Shown: in pieces, positions 54,258 through 63,422 of the stretch
Layout of the letters: the number at the start of each line of letters is the position of its first letter
Numbering within the stretch: position 1 is the stretch's first letter
Source of the DNA: Streptomyces sp. DH-12
GTDB taxonomy: Bacteria > Actinomycetota > Actinomycetes > Streptomycetales > Streptomycetaceae
Reading direction: 5' to 3'
Assembly: GCF_002899455.1 (NCBI RefSeq)
Contig: NZ_PPFB01000001.1
Span: 1,860,001 to 1,924,000 of the forward strand
Length of the DNA stretch: 64,000 bases
Position numbers and translations under genes: made by a program
Notes under the pieces: generated by a model
What the model saw: only the letters and a program-made list of their open reading frames with translations
Told to the model about the DNA's origin: nothing
Databases searched by the model: none

Positions 54258-55277
54258 TCAGACCTCCCGCCACCCCTCCAGCGCCAGCCCGGTCTCCTCC
54301 TTGCGCCGGGTGACGCGGAGGGTGGCGGTGGCGGGGTCGAGGGTGGCGGCGACGAGGGCGCCGAGGGCGTCGACGGCCAGGCCGACCAGCGCGCCGGACG
54401 GGAGGGGCGGGCCGGACTCGGTCCACCAGGCGCCCGCCTGCTCCTGCTCCGTGGGGTACGCGGCGAACGCCACCCGGCCGCTCGCCGAGCGCTGGGCGAG
54501 CACCGTGCAGTCGTGCCCGTCGATCTCGCAGCGCACGGCCGCGGCCGGGCCGGGGCCCGCCGCCCGGAGCAGCGGCACCGGCTTGCCGCCGGGGCGCCAG
54601 GCGCACAGCTCGCCGTCCTGGTCGGTGAAGAAGAGGGTGGTCCGCTCGGCGGACGTGCGCAGCGCGCGCAGGGTGCCGGGGCGGGCGGCCGCCTCGGCCG
54701 TCTCGTCCCGCGTGGGCGTCCTGCCGGGCTCCTCCTGACGCCAGTGCAGGATCCGGTCGGGCGTGGCCGCGTACACCTCGACCATTCCGGACTCCCGGCT
54801 GGCGGCGGCGAGTTGCTCCTGGACGCCGGATCCCCTGAGGTCCCGCCACGGGTACCAGCCGCCCCGCTCCTTCTGCACCAGGAGGCTGACTCCGCCGCCC
54901 GCGTTGCGCACGAAGACGTACGCGCGCCTGCGGTCGTCGACGGCCACGGCGGGCGTGCCCGTGCGGTCGCCCCTGCCGTTGGGGTGGCCGACCGGGGACC
55001 AGTCGAGCGGGGCGAGCAGCGGGCGGAAGTGGGTGGAGTGCACCAGGCGGGACTCCCCCGGCCCGGCCGGCCGCCAGGCGGCCAGGTGGGCGTACCCGTC
55101 GGCGCCCTGTCCCACGGCCGCGGGTCCCTGCCGGAGCCCCAGGTCGCCGCCGGCCCGGCGGAAGGGCTCCCAGGGGCCGCCGGGGGCGAGTTCCGCGCGG
55201 CACAGGACGGCGTCGTCCGATTGCAGATAGACGGTGAGGCGGCCGTCGCGGCCGCGGAGAAGCCAGTCGCCGTTCAC
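54258..55277 (-). CDS. Conserved protein, beta-propeller-like repeats, unknown function
   Basis: 339 residues with regularly spaced Trp-containing beta segments (GDWLLRGRDGRLTVYLQ, YAHLAAWRP, YVFVRNAGGGVSLLVQ, ILHWRQEEPG, TLFFTDQDGELCAWRPGG), as in a beta-propeller. No signal peptide or catalytic motif is visible. The GTG at 55277 lies 6 bases after TAAGGT and is probably leaderless. It is divergent from the NYN gene. Confidence 0.7.
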   Translation of the reverse strand: MNGDWLLRGRDGRLTVYLQSDDAVLCRAELAPGGPWEPFRRAGGDLGLRQGPAAVGQGADGYAHLAAWRPAGPGESRLVHSTHFRPLLAPLDWSPVGHPNGRGDRTGTPAVAVDDRRRAYVFVRNAGGGVSLLVQKERGGWYPWRDLRGSGVQEQLAAASRESGMVEVYAATPDRILHWRQEEPGRTPTRDETAEAAARPGTLRALRTSAERTTLFFTDQDGELCAWRPGGKPVPLLRAAGPGPAAAVRCEIDGHDCTVLAQRSASGRVAFAAYPTEQEQAGAWWTESGPPLPSGALVGLAVDALGALVAATLDPATATLRVTRRKEETGLALEGWREV

Positions 55278-55283
55278 CTGTTC

Positions 55284-55289
55284 ACCTTA
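55284..55289 (-). promoter_or_regulatory. -10 hexamer for leaderless propeller-like gene
   Basis: TAAGGT on the minus strand, 6 bases before the GTG at 55277. Confidence 0.45.
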
Positions 55290-55380
55290 CGCACCGCGGT
55301 CCGCGCCGCGGACGCGGGGATCCCGCCGTACGGCCTCCCCCGCGGGAGGATTGCCCGGGCTTGCGTGGGACCCTGACCGT

Positions 55381-55752
55381 ATGGAAGAGGCCGGTTCCCT
55401 GCTCGTGATCGTCGACGCCGCGAACGTCGTCGGGTCGGTGCCCGACGGGTGGTGGCGGGACCGCCGGGGGGCGGCGGAGCGGCTGCGGGACCGGCTGGCG
55501 GCCGACGGGCTGCCCGGCCTCCCGGGCCCGGTGGAGATCGTCCTCGTGGTGGAGGGCGCCGCCCGGGGCGTGGAGTCCGTGCCCGGCGTGCGGGTCGACC
55601 AGGCTCCCGGCAGCGGGGACGACCGGATGGTGGACCTCGTGGCGGCGGCGGGCGGGCGTCCGGTCCTCGTCGTCACCGCCGACCGTGAGCTGCGCCGCCG
55701 GGTGACGGCGCTGGGCGCCGACGTCACCGGGCCGCGCTCGGCGCCCCGCTGA
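55381..55752 (+). CDS. Small NYN/PIN-like nuclease domain protein
   Basis: 123 residues. NYN-type acidic motifs: VIVDAANVVGS near 10, DDRMVDLVAAAGG near 80 and VVTADRELRRRV near 98, which would hold a metal for RNA cleavage. Substrate unknown. The ATG at 55381 has GACCCT 6 bases upstream and no ribosome site. It ends at the long hairpin that separates it from the PKS. Confidence 0.75.
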   Translation: MEEAGSLLVIVDAANVVGSVPDGWWRDRRGAAERLRDRLAADGLPGLPGPVEIVLVVEGAARGVESVPGVRVDQAPGSGDDRMVDLVAAAGGRPVLVVTADRELRRRVTALGADVTGPRSAPR

Positions 55753-55755
55753 GAC

Positions 55756-55800
55756 GCGCGGCCGTCCTCGGCGCCTGCCCGGCGCCGAGGACGGCCGCGC
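55756..55800. terminator. Strong bidirectional terminator at the PKS boundary
   Basis: Perfect 20-bp stem 55756-55775 with 55781-55800, 5-base loop, between the NYN gene and the convergent PKS gene. Confidence 0.88.
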
Positions 55801-55806
55801 TCCCGG

Positions 55807-58800
55807 CTACTCCCCCGGCCGCTCCTCGCCGGCCCCGAGGCCGAGGCGCTGGTGCACCAGGCGGGCGAAGTGCCCGAGGGTGCGGCCGGTGGCCAGATCG
55901 GCCGGAGCGAGGCGGACGTCGAACAGGTCCCTCGCCTGGACCAGGAACTGCATGCCGAGCAGTGAGTCCAGGCCGTAGTCGGTGACGTTGTGCGCCGCGT
56001 CCAGGCCCGACGGGTCGGTCTGGAGGACCGTCGCGAGGAGCTGGGTGAGCGTCTCGGTGATCTTCTCCACGGCCTCCTCGGCGGACAGCCCGGCCAGGGT
56101 GCGCAGCAGCTCGTCGCGGGCGTCCGGGGAGGCCACGCCGGTGGCCGGGGCCAGCCGGGCGAACCGGGGGGTGGCCAGCGCGGGCAGCAGGTGGCGTGCG
56201 GCTCCCCAGCGGTAGCGGCCCACCCCCGCGACGTCGGTCCCGGCGGCCAGCAGGCGTCCGGCCGCGTCCAGGGCCTCGCCGGGGTCGAGGAGTTCGAGGC
56301 CGCGTCCGGTCATCGCGGACTCCATCCCGGTGCGCGCGACGTACCCGGTGCCGCCGATCGGCCCCCAGGCCAGGGCCGTGCCCGGCCGGCCGGCGGCGCG
56401 GCGGGCCCGGGCGAGCGCCTCCAGGTACGCGTTGGCCGCCGCGTAGGCGGCCTGCCCCGGATTGCCGATGGCGGCGGACACGGACGAGTGGGCGAGGAAC
56501 AGGTCCAGGTCGCGGCCCGCGGTGAGGCGGTCGAGGAGGGCCGCGCCACCCGCCTTGGGCGCCATCACGGCGGCGAACCGCTCGTCGGTGAGGTCGGCGA
56601 GCGCCGCGTCGTCCATGTGCATGGCCGCGTGCACGACACCGCGCAGGGGGTGCCCGCCGGCGTCCACGGCGTCGACGATCCGGCGCAGCGCGGCCTCGTC
56701 GGTGACGTCGGCGGCGTGGACGGTGGTCCGTACGCCCCGTTCGGTGAGGTCCCGGAGCAGGGCGGGCGCCTCGGGCGCTTCGGGGCCCCGGCGGGAGACG
56801 AGGGCCAGGTGCCGGGCGCCCAGGTCGGCGAGCCGGCGGGCGGTGGCGGCGCCGAAGCCGCTCGTGCCGCCGGTGACCAGGTAGGTGCCGTCGCCGTCGA
56901 GGCGGAGGGCGCCGGGCGCGGGCTCCACCGGGACGGGTTCGTCGAGCGGGTCGAAGGTGACCACGACCTTCCCGGTGTGCCGGGAGTGCTGGAGGAGGTG
57001 GAACGCCTCGTCGACCCGGGCGGCGGGGTGGGCCGTGTGGGGCAGCGGGCGGTAGGCGCCGGCGTCGACCAGGGCGCCGAAGTCCTCCAGGAGCCGGGAG
57101 CGCAGGGCCGGGGAGTCGATGACGGCGTCGAGGTTGAAGCCGATGAAGGTGAGGCTGCGGTCGAACGGGCGCAGTGTGAGCGGGTTGTTGCGGAAGATGT
57201 CCCGCTTGCCGAGCTCGATGAAGCGGCCGTTGGGGCGGAGCAGGTCGAGGCCGCGGGCGATGGCCTCGCCGCTGAGGGAGTTCACCACGACGTCCACGCC
57301 CCGCCCGCCGGTGAGTTCGCGCACCCGCGGGACGAAGTCCAGGCTGCGGGAGTCGAGGACGTGGTCGGCGCCGAGCGTGCGCAGCAGGTCCCGCTTGGTC
57401 TCCGTGCCCGCGGTGGCGATGACACGGGCGCCCTGCCGGCGGGCGCACTGGAGGACGGCGAGGCCGACCGCCCCGGCGCCGCCGTGCACGAGGACGGTCT
57501 CGCCCTCCGTGAGGCGGGCCTGGTGGACCAGGGTGTGGTGGACGGTCAGGAAGGCGACGGGGAAGGTGGCCGCCTCCGCGAAGCTCATCGCGTCGGGGAT
57601 GCGGACGACGGCGGCCGCGGGGGTCGTCGTGTGGGAGGCGAGGGCGGCCGGCATGAGGCCGGTGACCCGGTCGCCGGGCCGCAGTCCGCGCACGCCGGGT
57701 CCGACGGCGTGCACGATGCCCGCACCGTCGGTGCCGAGCCCCCTCGCGAGGGGGCTGCCCTCCACCGCCTCGGGCGGCAGCAGGCCGTTGGCGCGCATGG
57801 GGTCGCGGTAGTTCAGGGCCACGGCCCGCAGCTCGACGGTCACCTCACCCGGTCCCGGTACCGGCAGCTCCGTCTCGCGCCAGACCAGCCGCCGGTGCAG
57901 GCCGGGGTCGCGGACCTCCAGGACGTACGGCGTGCCGGCCGGGACGGCCGGGGCCTCGCCCGCCGGGTGCTGCGCCTGCCGGGGGACGAACCGTCCTCCC
58001 CCGGTCAGCACGACCTCGTCCTCGCGGGCGCCCGGGTCGTCGTCGCCGGCGGCGAGGAGTTCCCCGGCGAGGCGCCGGGCGTCGGCGGCGGGGTCGCCGG
58101 TGCGGTGGCAGGACAGGCGCCGCAGGCTCAGGTCGGGCCGCTCGTTGGCGAGGGTGCGGCAGGCCGCCCAGACGGCCGCGTCGCCCGGGTGGGCCGGCTG
58201 CTCGGGGGCCGGGAACAGACCGGTGGGCCGCGTGACCAGCCACACCTGGGGCTGCGTGCGGCCCTCGGCGGACGCGCAGGCGGCGGCCAGGGAGCGCAGC
58301 AGGGCGGCGCGGCGGACGGTCCGCGGGACGGTGTCGTCCGGGCCGGGCTCCGCGAGCAGCAGGACGACGCGCGGGCCGGTGCCGGCGGGGAGCGTTCCGC
58401 GCCAGGCGGCGGGGTCGTCGGGCGCGGTGACGACGGCGGCCCCGCCGAGCAGGGCGGCCAGTTCCCGCGCGGTCGCCGTCTCAGTGCCGTCCTCGACGGC
58501 GATCACCCAGGGAGCGGCGTCCGCGGGCGTACGGGGCGGCTCGGTGGCGGCCTGCGCCGCGTCCCTCACCGTCCGGGACGCCTCGACGGCGGCCTCGGAC
58601 GCGCCGTCACCGCCCGGTGCGGCGGCCTCCCGCTCCCGAGGCGCGGCGGCGAGGAGCAGGCTGCGGTCCTCCGGGCCGTGCTGGACGACGCCGGTGAAGC
58701 CGCACTCCTCCAGCAGCGGCGCCCACCGGTCGCGGGGCAGGACGCGGCAGGCGGGGCGCAGCGCGCGGTCGTCGCGCTCCCAGAAGTCGTTCAGCATGCC

Positions 58801-61800
58801 GGACCGCAGCGCCTGCAGCACGGCATCGTGGGGTTCGGCTGCCAGCAGGTGGCCGCCGGGGGCGAGCACGGTGCGCAGCCGGCGCAGGGTCGCGGCGACG
58901 TCGGTGGTGGCGTGCAGGGCGTCGCCCGCGAGGACGAGGTGGAAGCCGCCGCGCGGCAGACCCTGGGCGAGAAGGTCGCTGTCCGGGTCCAGGGTGCGGT
59001 ACCGGGTGAAGTCGTAGCGGGCGAAACGGTGTTCGGCGCGGGCGAAGCCGCTGCCGGCGGGAGCCGTGCAGACGTACCGCGTGCGGTCGGCGGGGAGCAC
59101 GGGCAGGGCCGCGGCGGTCAGGGCGCCGGTGGTGGCTCCGATCTCCAGGACGCGCAACGGCCGGTCCGCGGGCCAGCGTTCGACGAGGGCGCCGAGCACC
59201 GCCTGTACGGCCCGGTGGGTGTAGCGGTGGGCGGGGCCGGTCTCGTGGAGCTGGTCGAGGGTGCTGTCGCCGGGCGGCAGGAGGTCGGCCGCGTCGGTGA
59301 CGCCCCGCACCACCTCGGGCAGGCGGCACAGCTGCCGGTTGAGCAGGAGGGTCTCGGCGCCGTGGCCGGGGTGGTCCTCCACCAGCGCCCGCAGCACGGT
59401 CCCGGGCGTCTCGCCGGCGCCGGTCAGCCGCCAGTGGTCGCCGTCCTGCCGGGCGAGGCCGTGCGCGGCCAGCAGCGGCAGCATGAGGCGGGCCGCCCGC
59501 CGGTGCCGGGGCTGCATGCCGCCCGCCACCAGGTCGGCGACGGTGAAGGGGGCGCCGGGGTCGGTGAGCAGGCCGCGCAGGGCGGCGGCCCAGCAGTGGG
59601 CGCCGGCGCGTCCGGCGGCGGCGACGAAGCGGTGGTGGCCGGTGTCGTCCAGGGCGGCCCGTGCGGCGGTGAGGCGGGGGGCGGCGGCGCGGGCCAGTTC
59701 GGCGGGGGCGGGCAGCGGGCCGGGGTCCGCCGGGGCGCCCGGGTGCGGGGCGGCGCGGAGCACGGTGCGCTGGACGGTGAGCGGGGTGTCGCCGGTCAGG
59801 TGGCCGCGGCGGGTGCGGCAGCCGTCGATCTCGGCGGTGACCGTGCCGTCGGGGTCGGCGTAGGTGATGTCCCAGCACATCTCGTTGGCGCTGCGGGAGC
59901 GCCGGCGCAGGTGCACGATCCCGGTGGGCGAGGGGGTGCGCCAGACGCGGACGGCGCCGAACACGGTGGGCAGGAACCCGGCGGACTCCGCGGTCGGTCC
60001 GGCGAGGGCGACGGTGGCCTGGAGCGGGGCGTCGAGCAGGACCGGGTGGGCGGTGTGGGCGGCGGCGTCGTGCCGCAGCCGGTAGGAGACGAGGACCTCG
60101 CCGTCGCCGGCGTCGATGCGCTCGATGAGCTGGAAGGCGGGGCCGCAGTTCAGGCCGACGGCGTGGCAGGCGCGGTAGAACTCGGGGCCGTCCACGGTGC
60201 GTTCGCAACGGGCGCGCACCGCGTCGGCGTCGAGCGGGCCGGGTGCGGCGCCGAGCAGGGTGCGGACCTGGGCGCGGACGACGGGCCGGCACTCCCCGTG
60301 GTGTTCCTCGCGGACGCTGACGGTGAGCGTGCCGTCGTCGGGGGTGACGGCGGTCTGGAGGGCGACCGGGGTCGGGTCGGGCCACGGCACGGACAGCGGC
60401 CGGCCGATCTCCAGGTGCCGCACCTCGACGGGCCGGTCCAGGGCCAGCCGGCCCGCGCTGAGCGCCATGTCGACGTAGGCGGCGGCCGGCATGAGGACGT
60501 CGTCGCCGATCCTGTGGTCGCCGAGCCAGGGCACCAGCTGCGGTTCGACGGTGCCGTGCCACACCGGGTGCGGGGCGGGCATCCGTTCGCCGACGAGGGG
60601 GTGGTCGAGCAGGCCGTTGCCGCTGGTGCCGCTGATCAGGCCCTGCGGGGTGCCGTGCCAGTACCGCTGCCGCTGCCAGGGGTAGGCGGGCAGGTCGGCG
60701 ACGCGGCCCTGGCGGGGGAAGTGCGCGCGCAGGTCCGCGCCGGGCACGGCGGCGAGGACGGCACAGACCGCGGCGGCCGTCTCGCGCCGGCCGTCGCCGT
60801 CGCGGTGCAGGGTGGGCACGCAGGTGGCGCCGGTGCGGCGCAGGTAGGGGCGGAGCACCGGGTGCGGGCCGATCTCCACGAGGGTGCCGGCGTGGCCGTC
60901 GGTGAGGCGGGCGGCGGCCTCGGCGAACCTGACCGGTTCGCGCACGTTGCGCCACCAGTAGCCGGCGTCCAGTTCGGGCCCGTCCAGGAGGGCGCCGGTG
61001 ACGGTGGAGACGAACGGGATGCGGGCGGGGGCGGGGGCGAGTCCGTCCAGCGCGGTGAGCAGCGGCTCGCGGATGGGGTCCATGGCCCGGCTGTGGAAGG
61101 CGTAGTCGAGGCCGAGGTCGCGGAAGAACACGCCGCGGGCGGTGAGGTCCGCGCCCCAGGCGGCGAGCGCGTCGGCGTCCCCGGCGACGGTCACGTCCCG
61201 GTCGCTGTTGACGCCCGCGATCTCCAAGGAGCCGTCGTGGCGGGCCAGTTCCTCGCGGGCCCGCTCCTCGGGCAGGCCGACGGCGGCCATGCGGCCCCGG
61301 CCGGCGGTGGTGCCCTGGGTGCGGCTGCGTTCGGCGATCACCAGGGCGGCCTGGTCCAGGGTGAGGATGCCGGCGGCGTGGGCGGCGGCGACCTCGCCGA
61401 CGCTGTGCCCGGCCACGGCGCCGGGCCGCACCCCGTGCGAGGCGAGCAGCGCGGTGAGCCCCACCTGCAGGGCGAACAGGGCGGGCTGGGCGATCTCCGT
61501 GCGCTGCCAGGCACGGGGTGAGGGGTGGGCCAGTTCCTTGGCGACGGAGCGGCCCAGGTGCCGGGCGAGGGCCGCGTCGGCCTCCTCGACGGCCCGGCGG
61601 AAGACCGGTTCGGCGTCGAGCAGGTCGGCGCCCATGCCGGGCCACTGGGAGGCGTTGCCGGAGTAGACGAACGCGGTGCCTTCCCGCTCGCTCACGCGGA
61701 CGACGGCGCCGCGGGCGGGTTCCGCGGCCGCCAGGAGGTCGAGCTGCCGGGCGGCGTCCGCCGGGTCGGCGGCCAGGACGGCGGCGCGGTGCGGGTGGGC

Positions 61801-63261
61801 GGTGCGCCGTACGGTGCTGGTGCGGGCCAGGTCGTGGAACTCCCCCGGGTCCGCGGCCCGCAGCCGCTCGGCCATGCGGCCGGCCAGTTCCTTGAGCGCC
61901 GCGCCGGAGCGCGCAGACACCATCAGCGGCAGGGGGCGTCCGGGCCCGTCGGGCTCCGGTTCCGGCGCGGCGGGCGGCGGGACGACGACGGCGTGGGCGT
62001 TGGCCCCGCCGAAGCCGAAGGCGCTCACGCCGACGGCGGCCCGCTCGTCGTCCGGTACGGGGACGGGCTCGACGGCGGGGGCGAGGTTCAGGCCGTCGAA
62101 GTCGATGCGGGGGTTGAGCGGGAGGGCGTGCAGGGACTTCGGGACGAGCCGGTGGCGCAGCACCAGGATCGCCTTGAGCAGGCCCGCCATGCCGGAGGCG
62201 GGTTCCAGGTGGCCGAGGTTGGACTTCACCGAGCCGATCGGCAGCGGGCCGCGGCCGCGCCGCCGGCCGAGGGCACGGCCGATGGCCTCGGCCTCCGCGG
62301 GGTCGCCGGCCTGGGTGCCGGTGCCGTGCGCCTCGACGTACAGCAGGTCGTCGGGGCCGACGCCGGCCCGCGCGTACACCGCGTGCAGCAGCGCCTCCTG
62401 CGTCTCGGCGCTGGGCACGATCATGCCGGTGCTGCGGCCGTCGGTGTTGTTGCCGGTGGCGGCGAGCACGGCGTGGATCCGGTCGCCGTCCGCGACCGCG
62501 TCGGCGAGGCGTTTGAGGACGAGGACGGCGCCGCCCTCGGCGCGGACGAAGCCGTCGGCGTCGGCGGAGAAGGCCGCGCACCGCCCGCGCCGGGACAGCA
62601 TGCCGGCGTACGAGAATCCGGCGAACGAGTAGGGACTGACCAGGACGTTGACGCCGGCGGCGAGGGCGACGCGTCCTGTGCCCTCGTGCAGGGTGCGGCA
62701 GGCGCGGTCCAGGGCGACCAGGGCGGAGGAGCAGGCGGTGTCGACGGCCATGCTGGGGCCGCGCAGGTCGAAGGCGTACGACAGGCGGTTGGCGGTGATG
62801 GACAGGGTGGCGCCGGGCATGGTGTGCGGGCTGGTGTGGTCCTGCGTCATCGACAGGCCGACGCCGTACGCCGGGTCGGAGACGCCGACGTACACGCTGG
62901 TGTCCGACCCGGCCAGCGACTCGGCGGGGACGCCGGCGTCGTCGAGGGCCTCGGCGGCCATCTCCAGCAGGAGCCGCTGCTGCGGGTCCACGTGCCGGGC
63001 CTCGGCGGGCGACATGCCGAAGTAGGCGGCGTCGAAGGAGGCCACGTCCGGCAGGAAGCCGCCGGCGGCGGTGTAGCTGCGGCCCGGACGGACCGCTCCC
63101 GGGTCGACCGTCCGGTCCCTGGGGAAGCGGTCGGCGGGCATCTCGGTGACCATGTCCCGCCCCTCGCGCAACACGGACCACAGCCCGTCCAGATCGGTGA
63201 TGCCTCCCGGAAGCCGGCAGCCGATCCCCACCACCGCCACGGCTCGTTCGCACTGCTGCAT
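55807..63261 (-). CDS. Iterative-type highly reducing type I PKS (KS-AT-DH-MT-ER-KR-ACP)
   Basis: 2484 residues, one full module. KS 9-425 with DTACSSALVALD (Cys about 175), HGTGT and NLGHLEPASG. AT about 530-830 with GHSVGEVAAAH near 620 and malonyl-type QPALFALQV; the specificity site reads YAFH near 720. DH about 890-1150 with His in GDHRIGDDVLMP near 917 and LLDAPLQ near 1077. C-methyltransferase-like domain about 1340-1540 with VLEIGATTG near 1374. ER about 1780-2085 with ALNYRD and HGGAGAVGLA. KR about 2110-2310 with GGTSGFG and GQAAYAAANAYLEA. ACP about 2395-2470 with GLDSL near 2432. No thioesterase. The order equals fungal highly reducing PKSs, suggesting iterative chain building. 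ATG 63261 preferred; in-frame TTG at 63267 possible. Confidence 0.92.
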   Translation of the reverse strand: MQQCERAVAVVGIGCRLPGGITDLDGLWSVLREGRDMVTEMPADRFPRDRTVDPGAVRPGRSYTAAGGFLPDVASFDAAYFGMSPAEARHVDPQQRLLLEMAAEALDDAGVPAESLAGSDTSVYVGVSDPAYGVGLSMTQDHTSPHTMPGATLSITANRLSYAFDLRGPSMAVDTACSSALVALDRACRTLHEGTGRVALAAGVNVLVSPYSFAGFSYAGMLSRRGRCAAFSADADGFVRAEGGAVLVLKRLADAVADGDRIHAVLAATGNNTDGRSTGMIVPSAETQEALLHAVYARAGVGPDDLLYVEAHGTGTQAGDPAEAEAIGRALGRRRGRGPLPIGSVKSNLGHLEPASGMAGLLKAILVLRHRLVPKSLHALPLNPRIDFDGLNLAPAVEPVPVPDDERAAVGVSAFGFGGANAHAVVVPPPAAPEPEPDGPGRPLPLMVSARSGAALKELAGRMAERLRAADPGEFHDLARTSTVRRTAHPHRAAVLAADPADAARQLDLLAAAEPARGAVVRVSEREGTAFVYSGNASQWPGMGADLLDAEPVFRRAVEEADAALARHLGRSVAKELAHPSPRAWQRTEIAQPALFALQVGLTALLASHGVRPGAVAGHSVGEVAAAHAAGILTLDQAALVIAERSRTQGTTAGRGRMAAVGLPEERAREELARHDGSLEIAGVNSDRDVTVAGDADALAAWGADLTARGVFFRDLGLDYAFHSRAMDPIREPLLTALDGLAPAPARIPFVSTVTGALLDGPELDAGYWWRNVREPVRFAEAAARLTDGHAGTLVEIGPHPVLRPYLRRTGATCVPTLHRDGDGRRETAAAVCAVLAAVPGADLRAHFPRQGRVADLPAYPWQRQRYWHGTPQGLISGTSGNGLLDHPLVGERMPAPHPVWHGTVEPQLVPWLGDHRIGDDVLMPAAAYVDMALSAGRLALDRPVEVRHLEIGRPLSVPWPDPTPVALQTAVTPDDGTLTVSVREEHHGECRPVVRAQVRTLLGAAPGPLDADAVRARCERTVDGPEFYRACHAVGLNCGPAFQLIERIDAGDGEVLVSYRLRHDAAAHTAHPVLLDAPLQATVALAGPTAESAGFLPTVFGAVRVWRTPSPTGIVHLRRRSRSANEMCWDITYADPDGTVTAEIDGCRTRRGHLTGDTPLTVQRTVLRAAPHPGAPADPGPLPAPAELARAAAPRLTAARAALDDTGHHRFVAAAGRAGAHCWAAALRGLLTDPGAPFTVADLVAGGMQPRHRRAARLMLPLLAAHGLARQDGDHWRLTGAGETPGTVLRALVEDHPGHGAETLLLNRQLCRLPEVVRGVTDAADLLPPGDSTLDQLHETGPAHRYTHRAVQAVLGALVERWPADRPLRVLEIGATTGALTAAALPVLPADRTRYVCTAPAGSGFARAEHRFARYDFTRYRTLDPDSDLLAQGLPRGGFHLVLAGDALHATTDVAATLRRLRTVLAPGGHLLAAEPHDAVLQALRSGMLNDFWERDDRALRPACRVLPRDRWAPLLEECGFTGVVQHGPEDRSLLLAAAPREREAAAPGGDGASEAAVEASRTVRDAAQAATEPPRTPADAAPWVIAVEDGTETATARELAALLGGAAVVTAPDDPAAWRGTLPAGTGPRVVLLLAEPGPDDTVPRTVRRAALLRSLAAACASAEGRTQPQVWLVTRPTGLFPAPEQPAHPGDAAVWAACRTLANERPDLSLRRLSCHRTGDPAADARRLAGELLAAGDDDPGAREDEVVLTGGGRFVPRQAQHPAGEAPAVPAGTPYVLEVRDPGLHRRLVWRETELPVPGPGEVTVELRAVALNYRDPMRANGLLPPEAVEGSPLARGLGTDGAGIVHAVGPGVRGLRPGDRVTGLMPAALASHTTTPAAAVVRIPDAMSFAEAATFPVAFLTVHHTLVHQARLTEGETVLVHGGAGAVGLAVLQCARRQGARVIATAGTETKRDLLRTLGADHVLDSRSLDFVPRVRELTGGRGVDVVVNSLSGEAIARGLDLLRPNGRFIELGKRDIFRNNPLTLRPFDRSLTFIGFNLDAVIDSPALRSRLLEDFGALVDAGAYRPLPHTAHPAARVDEAFHLLQHSRHTGKVVVTFDPLDEPVPVEPAPGALRLDGDGTYLVTGGTSGFGAATARRLADLGARHLALVSRRGPEAPEAPALLRDLTERGVRTTVHAADVTDEAALRRIVDAVDAGGHPLRGVVHAAMHMDDAALADLTDERFAAVMAPKAGGAALLDRLTAGRDLDLFLAHSSVSAAIGNPGQAAYAAANAYLEALARARRAAGRPGTALAWGPIGGTGYVARTGMESAMTGRGLELLDPGEALDAAGRLLAAGTDVAGVGRYRWGAARHLLPALATPRFARLAPATGVASPDARDELLRTLAGLSAEEAVEKITETLTQLLATVLQTDPSGLDAAHNVTDYGLDSLLGMQFLVQARDLFDVRLAPADLATGRTLGHFARLVHQRLGLGAGEERPGE

Positions 63262-63410
63262 CGCCAAGTTCCCGCCTTCTCACGCCGGTTGCCAGCTTCG
63301 TGAGCGGAGTAGAGAACATTCCGGTTCGAAAACGCCAGCGGGGCCCACTCGTTGGGGTGAAGATGACCGCCCTGGGGGCTCGCGGGCCTGGCGGGGGGTG
63401 GCGTCGCCGC

Positions 63411-63416
63411 TACGGT
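63411..63416 (+). promoter_or_regulatory. -10 hexamer for leaderless KSIII gene
   Basis: TACGGT, 6 bases before the GTG at 63423. Confidence 0.45.
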
Positions 63417-63422
63417 GACGCG

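Noticed and set aside
55990-61521. 1843-codon open frame opposite the PKS gene
   Set aside because: It is the reverse-strand shadow of the PKS; composition is Gly/Val/Arg-rich with no domain signature.
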